A stretch of DNA of 34,624 nucleotides, from assembly GCF_002339505.1 (NCBI RefSeq), contig NZ_DDJO01000012.1, positions 1 to 34,624 on the forward strand. The letters run 5' to 3'. This document shows positions 6,648 through 14,005 of this stretch, in pieces. The notes under the pieces are model-generated. The model was not told where the DNA came from. It ran no database searches and saw nothing but the letters and a program-made list of their open reading frames with translations. This DNA comes from Corynebacterium sp. UBA2622. GTDB taxonomy: Bacteria > Actinomycetota > Actinomycetes > Mycobacteriales > Mycobacteriaceae. How positions within the stretch are numbered: the first letter of the stretch is position 1; the number at the start of each line of letters is the position of its first letter. The position numbers were made by a program, and so were the translations under genes.

Positions 6648-7220
6648 CTAGAGACCGAGCCTGGCAATCGTCTCCTCCGCGACCGCCTGCGTCTTGACGG
6701 ACTCCTGCTGGTTGCTCCACACGCTCACCGCGACGGGGCCCTTGGCCACGGAGTAGATCGCGCCCGCGTAGCCCGGTACCTGGCCGCCGCCGGCGCGTCC
6801 GCCGTTCCAACCCGAGGGCTGGGAAGCGGGGTCCGTCACCGCGACGGGAGTGGCCCAATCCACCACCGCCCTCGCCTCCTCCGGCGAGCGCATGTGCCGC
6901 ACCACCACCGTGAGCTGCGGTTCCTCCGGATAGGACCAGAACTGGCACGCGGGGGTGTCGAAGCGTGTGTCGGTCCCCGCGCCGGTGACGCGCTGGCCGT
7001 TCGTGTCCGCCACCCACTGCGTGTCCAGGTAGGGGCACTCGGTGAAGCCGGCGCGGTCGGTGGCCGGCATCGCGTCGACGGGCAGGCCCTGGTCCGGGGC
7101 GGGTGCGGGGGCGTCGGCAAGCGGTGGCTCGGGCGTGGGGGAGGGTGCGTCGGACCCGCCCGCGCACCCCGCCAGAACGAGGGCGGCAGCAGCGAGGGCG
7201 GTGGGTAGGGTAAGGCGCAT
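6648..7220 (-). CDS. Secreted lipoprotein, DUF2020-like
   Basis: This 190-residue protein has a lipoprotein signal (MRLTLPTALAAAALVLAGCA) in which Cys19 would be lipidated in the LAGC lipobox. A Pro/Ala-rich linker follows (about residues 24-50), then a globular domain with CPYLDTQWVADTNGQRVTG and ACQFWSYPEEP. The two remaining cysteines (in ECPYL and PACQF) could form a disulphide outside the cell. The domain looks like DUF2020 of corynebacteria and mycobacteria, whose function is unknown; that family name is from memory. The start codon overlaps the divergent hrrS start (CATG). A TAGTCT box 7 bases upstream suggests a leaderless transcript that continues into the Nudix-LOG gene. Confidence 0.8.
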   Translation of the reverse strand: MRLTLPTALAAAALVLAGCAGGSDAPSPTPEPPLADAPAPAPDQGLPVDAMPATDRAGFTECPYLDTQWVADTNGQRVTGAGTDTRFDTPACQFWSYPEEPQLTVVVRHMRSPEEARAVVDWATPVAVTDPASQPSGWNGGRAGGGQVPGYAGAIYSVAKGPVAVSVWSNQQESVKTQAVAEETIARLGL

Positions 7221-7233
7221 GAGCTCAAGACTA
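7206..7233. promoter_or_regulatory. Interlocked divergent leaderless promoters
   Basis: TAGGGT (7206-7211) is 7 bases before the hrrS ATG at 7219. TAGTCT on the minus strand (plus 7228-7233) is 7 bases before the lipoprotein ATG at 7220. The two start codons overlap as CATG (7218-7221), so each -10 box lies inside the first codons of the opposite gene. Confidence 0.45.
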
Positions 7234-8457
7234 GTGATGCTGGAGCAGCGCCCCACCGACATCCCGGACAACAAGGCGCTCGACACCGGCATCACCGTTC
7301 TCAGCGTCTCGCTGCTCGTCATCTCCCTGGGTGCGCTGCTCGGCATGCCGCTCGACTTCGCGCTCCTGCACATCGTCCTGGTCTCGGTGTTCTCGTTCCT
7401 CCTGTTCTACGGGATGGTGGAGATGCACCGCTGGCACCGCGTCGGCCAGTCCCTCTGGCTGATGGTGCTCACGGGCGTGTGGGTGGCCGATTCCCTGGTC
7501 TCACCGGTGGCGGTGTACTGGGTGTTCATCCTCTTCTTCGTCTACATGCGTGCCTTCAACGACTGGGTGGGGTTGACCTGGGTGGGCCTCGGGCTGGGTG
7601 TCTCCATCGGGATTCAGATACCCGGCGGCCTCACGCTCGGGGGAGTCGTCGGGCCGATCCTCTCGGCCCTGGTGGTGGTGGCCTCGAACTACGCCTTCAC
7701 CACCATCGCCCGCGTGAGCAAGGAGAGGCAGCAGCTTATCGACGAGCTCCTGGCCACCCGCAAACAGCTCGCCGACACCGAGCGCGAGGCCGGGGTGGCG
7801 CAGGAGCGCGAGCGCCTCGCCCACGAAATCCACGACACGGTGGCCCAGGGGCTGTCCAGTATCCAGATGCTCCTGCACGCCGCGGAGCGCGACCTCGACG
7901 CAACGGGTCTGGACCCCGAGCAGCTCGCGGCCCCGAAGCGGCGCATGGAGACGGCGCGCCGGGCCGCCTCGAACAACCTCGCCGAAACCCGCGCGATGAT
8001 TGCCGCCCTAACCCCGGCACCGCTGACGGAGACTTCCCTGGGCGAAGCACTGAGCAGGATCGCCGCCGACCTCTCCGCCGCCGGGGGACCGTCGATCGAG
8101 GTGGAGACGGATGGGGAGGCCACGCAGCTGCCGATGCGCGCCGAGGCCGGACTCCTGCGCATCGCCCAGGGCGCGGTGTCCAACGCGGTGAAGCACTCCG
8201 GGGCGACCCGCGTGCGCGTGACACTGACCTACAACCCGGAGGAGGTGCGCCTGGATGTCGTGGACAACGGGCGCGGCTTCGACGTGGCGGCCCAGGAGGT
8301 GAAACCGACCGGGCTGGGGCACCTCGGGCTCGACGCGATGCGCACCCGCGCAGCGGAGCTCGGGGGCGAGCTCGTCGTCGAATCCGCCCCCGGCGGGCCG
8401 ACCGCGGTTTCGGTGGCGATCCCGGGTAACATCAACCGAAAGGAGGATCACACATGA
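7219..8457 (+). CDS. hrrS: Haem-responsive sensor histidine kinase (HrrS-type)
   Basis: This 412-residue kinase is of the NarL/HisKA_3 class. About six membrane segments occupy residues 22-165. A coiled linker (EREAGVAQERERLAHEIHD) leads to the dimerisation and phosphoacceptor domain with His205 in EIHDTVAQGLSSIQ. The C-terminal ATPase domain shows the N box (AVSNAVKHSGA) and DNGRGF, and a later GLGHLGLDAMRTRA. The sequence, particularly the EIHDTVAQGLSSIQMLLHAA stretch, and its partner resemble HrrS/ChrS, corynebacterial kinases that sense haem and control haem oxygenase and respiration genes. Choosing HrrS over ChrS rests on the partner. The ATG at 7219 fits a leaderless start; in-frame GTG 7234 or ATG 7237 are alternatives. 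It overlaps hrrA by 4 bases (ATGA). Confidence 0.82.
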   Translation: MSSRLVMLEQRPTDIPDNKALDTGITVLSVSLLVISLGALLGMPLDFALLHIVLVSVFSFLLFYGMVEMHRWHRVGQSLWLMVLTGVWVADSLVSPVAVYWVFILFFVYMRAFNDWVGLTWVGLGLGVSIGIQIPGGLTLGGVVGPILSALVVVASNYAFTTIARVSKERQQLIDELLATRKQLADTEREAGVAQERERLAHEIHDTVAQGLSSIQMLLHAAERDLDATGLDPEQLAAPKRRMETARRAASNNLAETRAMIAALTPAPLTETSLGEALSRIAADLSAAGGPSIEVETDGEATQLPMRAEAGLLRIAQGAVSNAVKHSGATRVRVTLTYNPEEVRLDVVDNGRGFDVAAQEVKPTGLGHLGLDAMRTRAAELGGELVVESAPGGPTAVSVAIPGNINRKEDHT

Positions 8458-9092
8458 TTCGGGTTTTGCTCGCGGACGACCACGAAATTGTCCGGCTGGG
8501 CCTGCGGGCGGTGCTGGAGGAGGCCGACGACATCATGGTCGTCGGCGAGGTGGCCACGGCCGAGGGGGCGATCTCAACGGCCCAGGCCGGCGGCATCGAC
8601 GTCATCCTCATGGACCTGCGCTTCGGGGCGGGCCCGGAGGGCAACCGGGTGACCACGGGCGCGGAGGCCACCGCCGAGATCCGCCGCTCCATGGACCACC
8701 CGCCGAAGGTGCTGGTGGTGACCAACTACGACACCGACGCCGACATTCTCGGCGCCATCGAGGCCGGGGCAGTGGGGTACCTGCTCAAGGACGCCCCGCC
8801 CGAGGAGCTCCTCTCCGCCGTGCGCTCCTGCGCCAAGGGCGACCCCGCCATGAGCCCGATCGTTCGCGACCGGCTCGAAACCCGCGACCGCACCCCTCGG
8901 TCCTCGCTCACCCCGCGCGAGCTGGAGGTGCTGCAGCTGGTGGCGGGTGGCGCCTCCAACCGCGAGATTGGCCGGGAGCTCATGCTCTCCGAGGCGACGG
9001 TGAAGTCCCACCTCGTGCATATCTACGACAAGCTGGGTGTGCGCTCCCGCACCTCCGCCGTGGCGTCGGCGCGGGAGCAGGGCGTCCTCTAG
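8454..9092 (+). CDS. hrrA: NarL/LuxR-family response regulator (HrrA-type)
   Basis: This is a 212-residue response regulator. The receiver domain (about 1-125) has the acidic pair Asp8-Asp9 (LLADDHE), the phospho-acceptor Asp54 in VILMDLRFG, and lysine in YLLKDAPPEE. The C-terminal LuxR-type helix-turn-helix (about 148-205) reads LTPRELEVLQLVAGGASNRE, followed by LSEATVKSHLVHIYDKLGV. The sequence closely matches my memory of Corynebacterium HrrA, which activates haem oxygenase and regulates haem biosynthesis and cytochrome genes. The start overlaps the kinase stop by 4 bases, so translation is coupled. No haem oxygenase gene lies in the window, so its targets are elsewhere. Confidence 0.85.
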   Translation: MIRVLLADDHEIVRLGLRAVLEEADDIMVVGEVATAEGAISTAQAGGIDVILMDLRFGAGPEGNRVTTGAEATAEIRRSMDHPPKVLVVTNYDTDADILGAIEAGAVGYLLKDAPPEELLSAVRSCAKGDPAMSPIVRDRLETRDRTPRSSLTPRELEVLQLVAGGASNREIGRELMLSEATVKSHLVHIYDKLGVRSRTSAVASAREQGVL

Positions 9093-9105
9093 ACGCCGCC
9101 GCGCG

Positions 9106-9741
9106 CTAGTGGCGGATCTTGCCCTGGATCTCCGCGGTGAGGTCGTTGATCTCGCGGTCGATGGAGTTGTGGGCGAGGCGCTGCTGCTCCGGGTTCATGT
9201 GCTCGGCATTGCGCACGGCCACGCTCAGCTCGTCGAGACGGACGTCGAGGTCCTTGCGGAAGCCGCTGCTCAGGGCGTCGTTGTGGGCGGCGTTGTCCCG
9301 GATCGCCTCGATGCGCGCCTTGAGCTCTGCGCCGGGGCCGGAGTGGCGGGCGAGGTCCTGGGTGCTCAGCCCCAGGGAGTTGGCCCGGCTCTGGATGCGC
9401 TGCTGCTGGTAGGTCGTCATCGCGCGGTAGGCCAGGGGGGCCAGCACGGGAACGAGCACGCGCGCGGCACCCATCCAGTTCTTCGCCTTCTTCTTGGTCA
9501 GGCCGGACTGCTCGATGCGCTTGAGGTGGGCGTCGGCAAGCTTCTTCTCGTGCTTGCGCTTGCGCTTGAGGCCCTTCTTCTCCTCCTTGATCAGGCGCTT
9601 TTCAGCCTTGTCGAGCAGCTCGGCGGTGCGGCGGTCGTTCTTCGCCTCCTCCTTCGCCGCCTGGCGGGCGCGCGCCTGGGCCGCCTTGATCTCGGCCTTG
9701 GTCTTGGCGCGGGACTTGCGGATCGTCTCGTAGATTCCCAT
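9106..9741 (-). CDS. Lys-rich coiled-coil protein, DUF6474-like
   Basis: This 211-residue protein has no signal peptide. Residues about 1-95 are strongly charged and predicted coiled coil (KAEIKAAQARARQAAKEEAK and LIKEEKKGLKRKRKHEKKLA). A moderately hydrophobic stretch follows (NWMGAARVLVPVLAPLAYRA, about residues 90-110), which could touch the membrane. A second helical part (to the end, IQGKIRH) carries regular heptads. I believe this is the DUF6474 family of mycolata; the role is unknown. GGAGAAA precedes the ATG, so the start is clear. It converges on hrrA with 13 bases between stops and no terminator, so antisense overlap of the two transcripts is likely. Confidence 0.75.
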   Translation of the reverse strand: MGIYETIRKSRAKTKAEIKAAQARARQAAKEEAKNDRRTAELLDKAEKRLIKEEKKGLKRKRKHEKKLADAHLKRIEQSGLTKKKAKNWMGAARVLVPVLAPLAYRAMTTYQQQRIQSRANSLGLSTQDLARHSGPGAELKARIEAIRDNAAHNDALSSGFRKDLDVRLDELSVAVRNAEHMNPEQQRLAHNSIDREINDLTAEIQGKIRH

Positions 9742-9823
9742 CGTGGTTTCTCCAAAGGGTTCGTGCGGGTTCGTTAATGGTGTTCCACTTTACCCCGGGC
9801 GAGGCGATAGGCTTGGGGGCGTC

Positions 9824-11320
9824 GTGAGCTCCGCAGGTGATTCCCCCCTACTGGTACGCGCGTCCGACCTCGTCGGGTGCCGCTACCGCCTTCGGCAGCG
9901 CCTCGCCCACCCGGACACCCCGCAGCTTCCCGACGCCCTCGCGCGCCAGCCGCAGATCGACGCCGCGCGTGCCGCGGTGTTCGCTGCCCTCCCCGTCAAA
10001 CGGGCGCTCGGCGACGGCAGTTCCCGCCGCTTCCTCCGCGTCGACCTCGACCCGGCCCTTGCGGCGGAATCGGAAGAGGCCACGCGCGCGGCGATGGCCA
10101 GGGGCGCGGACCTGATCACCAACGCCGTGCTCACGGGCGATGTTGCGGGTGTGGAGCTGCTGGCGGAGATCGACGTGCTGGTGCGCGCGGACGCGGGGTA
10201 CATGCCCGTGATGATCTCCAACCACCGCGTCGCGCGCGCCGCGGACGTCGCCACGGGCGAGGGCATGCGCTTCATCCCGACGGGACGGCTGAGCCTGGGC
10301 CGGCCGATCGAGGCACCGGCGCGCCCGCGCCACCACACCGTCGACGGCTACCGCCTGGCCCTCGCCCACCTGCTTCTGGGCCCGCGCGCGGCGGGTGTGG
10401 CCGGAGTCATCGGCCAGGACAGGTCGCGCGCCTACCTCGCGGATCCCGGGCGCTACGTCGCCCCGCTTCTCGACGCCCTCGCGGCCCCCACCCCCGAGGA
10501 ACCGAAGCGCCTGAAGCAGTGCGCGTCCTGCCGGTTCTGGCCCCTGTGCGAGCCGCGGCTGCGCGAGCTCGACGACATCTCGCTGGTGTACCCGGGCGGT
10601 CGCGGCGACACCTTCCGCGACCGCGGCATCGGCACCGTCGGGGGGCTGATCGCCGCCGGCCTCGGGGAGCCGTCGCGCGTCGCGGAGGCCTGGCGCGCCG
10701 GGGTTCCGGTGCTCAAGCGCCCGGGCGCGGACCCCGTGCCGCGGGCGGACGTGGAGGTGGACGTGGACATGGAGGCCTACCTGGACCAGGGCGCCTACCT
10801 GTGGGGTGCGTACGACGGGGAGACGTACCGCGCCTTCGTGACCTGGGACGAGGTGGGCGGGGAGGCCGAGGAGGCCAACTTCGCAGCCTTCTGGGCGTGG
10901 CTCATGGGCGTGCGCGACGCGGCCCACGCGCAGGGGCGGACCTTCGCCGCCTACTGCTACGCCGCGGGAGGGGAGAACCACTGGCTGAAGTCCTCGGCGA
11001 AGCGCTTCGGTTCCGTGACGCTGGAGGAAGTCCAGGCCTTCATCTCCTCCGACGAGTGGGTGGATGTGTTCGCCTTCGCCCGGCGCCACCTCGTGGGCAC
11101 CGACGGCCTCGGGCTGAAGGTGCTGGGCCCCGTGGCGGGGTTCGAGTGGGAGGACGACGACGTCGACGGCGAGCGCTCCGTGGCCCTCAGGCTCGCGGCG
11201 CGGCGGGGTGACGCGGCGGCGCGGGAGATGCTCCTGCGCTACAACGAGGACGACTGCCGCGGCACCCGCGCGGTACGGGAGTTCCTCGCCGCCGGCGCGC
11301 CCGGGGTGCCGGAACTGTAG
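9824..11320 (+). CDS. TM0106-family RecB-like nuclease with RNase H-like C-domain
   Basis: This protein has 498 residues from the GTG at 9824. The N-terminal half is PD-(D/E)XK/RecB-like, with the first cysteine at Cys19 (SDLVGCRYRLR) and a Cys233-x2-Cys236-x5-Cys242 cluster (QCASCRFWPLC). That one-plus-three spacing matches the 4Fe-4S nucleases Cas4 and AddB. The C-terminal half (about 310-495) looks like an RNase H-fold 3'-5' exonuclease (PF13482 type), with VDVDMEAYLDQGAYLWGA holding acidic residues and the terminal YNEDDC motif. The expected role is DNA or RNA processing in repair; substrates are unknown. A -10-like TAGGCT lies 10 bases upstream. The longer frame from 9743 has no domain content. 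Confidence 0.82.
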   Translation: MSSAGDSPLLVRASDLVGCRYRLRQRLAHPDTPQLPDALARQPQIDAARAAVFAALPVKRALGDGSSRRFLRVDLDPALAAESEEATRAAMARGADLITNAVLTGDVAGVELLAEIDVLVRADAGYMPVMISNHRVARAADVATGEGMRFIPTGRLSLGRPIEAPARPRHHTVDGYRLALAHLLLGPRAAGVAGVIGQDRSRAYLADPGRYVAPLLDALAAPTPEEPKRLKQCASCRFWPLCEPRLRELDDISLVYPGGRGDTFRDRGIGTVGGLIAAGLGEPSRVAEAWRAGVPVLKRPGADPVPRADVEVDVDMEAYLDQGAYLWGAYDGETYRAFVTWDEVGGEAEEANFAAFWAWLMGVRDAAHAQGRTFAAYCYAAGGENHWLKSSAKRFGSVTLEEVQAFISSDEWVDVFAFARRHLVGTDGLGLKVLGPVAGFEWEDDDVDGERSVALRLAARRGDAAAREMLLRYNEDDCRGTRAVREFLAAGAPGVPEL

Positions 11321-11339
11321 ACGGAGGCTGGGCGGGGGC

Positions 11340-12536
11340 TCACCCCGCCCGCTTTTCCGCCAGCGCCAGGGCGCCCGCGATGCCCACCAGGACCGCGAGG
11401 ATGAGCGCGAGCACGACCATGAAGCCGCCCCAGGAGAGCGCCTCAAAGGCTGCGCCGGTCGCCGCGCCCAGGATGGACGAGCCCATGTAGTAGCAGAACA
11501 CGTACAGAGAGGAAGCCTCCGCACGGTCTCGGTCGGGGATGTTCCCCACCCACCCGGAGGCGGTGGAGTGCATGGCGAAGAAGCTCGCGGTGAACACCAG
11601 CATCCCCACCAGGGCGATCCACAGCACGGGGCTCGCAGTGATCAGGGTGCCCGCCAGCATGAGGGCGGCGGAGGCCAGCACGACGCGCCCGCGGCCGAAA
11701 CGGGTGACGTAGGCGCCGGCGCGCGCCGAGGACCACGTGCCGGAGAGGTACATGACGAAGACGAGCCCCGCCAGGGCCGGGGGCAGCCCGAAGTGGTCCA
11801 CCGCGCGGTAACCGAAGTAGTTGTACAGCGAGACGAAGACACCCATGCCGATGAAGGCCGTGGCGTACAGGCCGAGCAAGCGCGGGTTGCGCAGGTGGCC
11901 CAGCACCGCGCGCGTCTCCACGCCCGGGCGGATGCTCTCCTTGGGCACAAACTGCCGCTGCTTGGGCAGAAGCAGGGCAACGGCCACCGCGAGGAGCAGC
12001 GCGAACGTCGCCGTGGCGAAGAGCGCCCAGCGCCACGAGGCAACCTCGAGGGTCGCCGCCGGGATGAGGCGGCCCGTCAGCCCGCCTATCGACGTCCCCG
12101 CGACGTACAGGCCCATCGCGCCGGCCAGGTCGCGCTCGTCGAGCTCCTCGGACAGCCACGTCATGGCCACCGCCGGCGTGCCGGCGATCATTGCACCCTG
12201 CAGGGCGCGCAACCCGATGAGCTGGGCGGGTGTCTGGGCGAGCGGCAGGGTCAGGCCGATGAGCGTCGCGGCGAGGGCCGAAATGACGATGATGCGGCCC
12301 CGGCCGTACTTCTCCGAGAGGATGGAGAAGGGCACCACCAGCAGGGCGAGAGCGCCCGTGGCGGCGGAGACGGTGAGGGCCGCGGTTGACGGGGGAACGT
12401 GGAGCTCCTCGGTGAGGGTGGGCAGGAGCGCCTGGGTGGCGTAGAGGGAGTTGAAGATGGCCAGCCCCACGGCCAGCATCGCGAGCTGCGCCCTCCGGAA
12501 CTCCGCGGTTCCTCTCCGAATCCCCGTGCCGCCCAT
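11340..12536 (-). CDS. MFS transporter, YnfM-like
   Basis: This 398-residue major facilitator protein has about 12 membrane segments. The loop motif between segments 2 and 3 is visible as SEKYGRGR (A-motif type, after VPFSILSEKYGRGRIIV). Segment 1 contains LAIFNSLYATQALLPTL, a pattern I associate with YnfM/YgaY-type drug or metabolite exporters. The substrate is not predictable. GGGAGG lies about 10 bases before the ATG at 12536. The gene stands downstream of sodA on the same strand but behind a strong terminator, so it has its own promoter. Its stop is 19 bases from the convergent nuclease stop, without a clear terminator. Confidence 0.85.
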   Translation of the reverse strand: MGGTGIRRGTAEFRRAQLAMLAVGLAIFNSLYATQALLPTLTEELHVPPSTAALTVSAATGALALLVVPFSILSEKYGRGRIIVISALAATLIGLTLPLAQTPAQLIGLRALQGAMIAGTPAVAMTWLSEELDERDLAGAMGLYVAGTSIGGLTGRLIPAATLEVASWRWALFATATFALLLAVAVALLLPKQRQFVPKESIRPGVETRAVLGHLRNPRLLGLYATAFIGMGVFVSLYNYFGYRAVDHFGLPPALAGLVFVMYLSGTWSSARAGAYVTRFGRGRVVLASAALMLAGTLITASPVLWIALVGMLVFTASFFAMHSTASGWVGNIPDRDRAEASSLYVFCYYMGSSILGAATGAAFEALSWGGFMVVLALILAVLVGIAGALALAEKRAG

Positions 12537-12570
12537 CGTTGAAGACGCCTCCCTGTGTATCGTGGAAATG

Positions 12571-12608
12571 CAAAAGGGTGAGGCCCTCCACGCCGGAGAG
12601 CCTCACCC
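12571..12608 (-). terminator. Rho-independent terminator of sodA
   Basis: Read on the minus strand, GGGTGAGGC and GCCTCACCC form a perfect 9-bp stem. Inside it CTCC pairs with GGAG, and TTTTG follows. It begins 26 bases after the sodA stop and insulates the downstream MFS gene. Confidence 0.88.
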
Positions 12609-12633
12609 GCCGAACTGGGGTGTTACAACGCGC

Positions 12634-13236
12634 TTACTTGGAAGCGGAAGCGAGACGCTCGTTGACGTCCGCCCAGTTCACGACGTTCCAGAACGCCTTG
12701 GCATAATCCGCCTTCACGTTCTTGTACTGCAGGTAGTAGGCGTGCTCCCACATGTCCAGCATGAGCAGCGGGGTGAAGTCCACCGAGATGTTGCCCTGCT
12801 GATCGGTCATCTGCTGGATGATCAGGCGATCGGCGATGTGGTCGTAACCGAGCACGGCCCAGCCGGAGCCCTGCAGGGAGGTGGCGACACCCTCGAACTG
12901 AGCCTGGAACTTCTCGAAGGAACCGAAGTCGCGGTCGATGGCCGCGGCGATCTCTCCGGTCGGGGCGCCACCGCCGTTGGGGGTCATGTTCTTCCAGAAG
13001 ATGGAGTGGTTGGTGTGGCCACCCAGGTTAAACGCCAGGTTCTTGGAAAGCGCGCGCAGCTTGTCCGGGTTGGCCTCGCCGTTGCGCTCGGCCTCGAGGG
13101 CCTCAAGCGCCGCATTGGCACCCTTGACGTAGGTCGCGTGGTGCTTGGTGTGGTGCAACTCCATAATCTCCGCGGAGATGTGGGGCTCGAGGGCGTCGTA
13201 CGGGTAGGGGAGTTCGGGAAGCTCGTAAACAGCCAT
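12634..13236 (-). CDS. sodA: Superoxide dismutase, Mn-type
   Basis: This 200-residue Mn/Fe-family superoxide dismutase converts superoxide to oxygen and hydrogen peroxide. The four metal ligands are present: His28 (MELHHTKHH), His77 (GGHTNHSIFW), Asp161 and His165 (LDMWEHAYY). Gln146 in MTDQQGN, where mycobacterial iron enzymes have His, favours manganese. There is no signal peptide, so it is cytoplasmic or exported without one, as reported for mycobacterial homologues. GAAAGGA lies just before the ATG. A promoter (TTGCGG, 16 bases, TATCAT) and a strong terminator show it is a single-gene unit. It is divergent from msrA, another oxidative-damage gene. Confidence 0.97.
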   Translation of the reverse strand: MAVYELPELPYPYDALEPHISAEIMELHHTKHHATYVKGANAALEALEAERNGEANPDKLRALSKNLAFNLGGHTNHSIFWKNMTPNGGGAPTGEIAAAIDRDFGSFEKFQAQFEGVATSLQGSGWAVLGYDHIADRLIIQQMTDQQGNISVDFTPLLMLDMWEHAYYLQYKNVKADYAKAFWNVVNWADVNERLASASK

Positions 13237-13275
13237 GATTGCCGTCCTTTCGTTGGAAAGTGATTAACGGCACCC

Positions 13276-13303
13276 ATGATAGACCGATTAGCGTTTCCCG
13301 CAA
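13276..13303 (-). promoter_or_regulatory. sodA promoter
   Basis: On the minus strand TTGCGG (-35) and TATCAT (-10) are 16 bases apart. The transcript would start about 35 bases before the sodA ATG and include the GAAAGGA ribosome site. Confidence 0.6.
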
Positions 13304-13357
13304 CGACCTCCCGTGAAGTCCCGGGCGGGGAATCAACCGAGCTCCCCCGCTGTTGGC

Positions 13358-14005
13358 ATGGGTATGGGATTCCTCTTCGGCCGCACTCCAGAACTCGTCG
13401 ACCCCGCCCGCACGCTCCCGGGGCGCGCGGAACCGGTGCTTGCCCACCCGCGCCCGCATGCGGTCCTGGGCACGCCCGTCACCGGTCCGTGGCGGCCGGG
13501 GCAGAAGCGGCTGCTGGTGGGGCTGGGCTGCTTCTGGGGCGTCGAAAAGCTGTACTGGCGGATGGAGGGTGTCGAGGCCACCTCCGTGGGGTACGGGGGA
13601 GGGCAGACGCCGAACCCGACCTACCGCGAGGTGTGCTCGGGCATGACCAACCACGTGGAGCTGGTCGAGGTGGTTTACGACCCGGAGAAGGTGAGCCCGA
13701 AGGAGCTGGTGCGCGCCGGGTTGGAGGCGCACGACCCCACGCAGGGTTTCCGCCAGGGCAACGACGTGGGCACGCAGTACCGCTCGGCGTTCTACACCGA
13801 CACGGAGGAGGAGGCCGAGCAGATCCGCGGGTGGGTCGCCGAGTACGGCCGCCAGCTGGAGGAGGCGGGTTACGGGCCGATCACCACCGAGGTGGGCTGC
13901 GGTGCCCCGTATTACCTGGCCGAGGATGAGCACCAGCAGTACCTGCACAAGGTGCCCGGCGGGTACTGCCCGCACCATTCCACCGGCATCGCCTGCGGCA
14001 TCTAG
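13358..14005 (+). CDS. msrA: Peptide methionine-(S)-sulfoxide reductase
   Basis: MsrA reduces the S form of methionine sulfoxide in proteins and free methionine, using thioredoxin-type electrons. The protein is 215 residues. The catalytic motif GCFWG is near residue 57, and GYGGG plus NPTYREVCSG follow. DPTQGFRQGNDVGTQYRS is the conserved substrate-binding segment. A second cysteine in TTEVGCGAPYYLAEDEHQQY and the C-terminal GYCPHHSTGIACGI supply recycling cysteines. I chose the ATG at 13358 (MGMGFLFG), which matches the usual actinobacterial N-terminus; the ATG at 13364 is an alternative. The gene is divergent from sodA, and its stop overlaps that of the membrane hydrolase (CTAG). Confidence 0.93.
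   Translation: MGMGFLFGRTPELVDPARTLPGRAEPVLAHPRPHAVLGTPVTGPWRPGQKRLLVGLGCFWGVEKLYWRMEGVEATSVGYGGGQTPNPTYREVCSGMTNHVELVEVVYDPEKVSPKELVRAGLEAHDPTQGFRQGNDVGTQYRSAFYTDTEEEAEQIRGWVAEYGRQLEEAGYGPITTEVGCGAPYYLAEDEHQQYLHKVPGGYCPHHSTGIACGI

Noticed and set aside
7042..7218. Longer start for the hrrS kinase
   Set aside because: It would lie inside the lipoprotein gene and adds no membrane or sensor motif.
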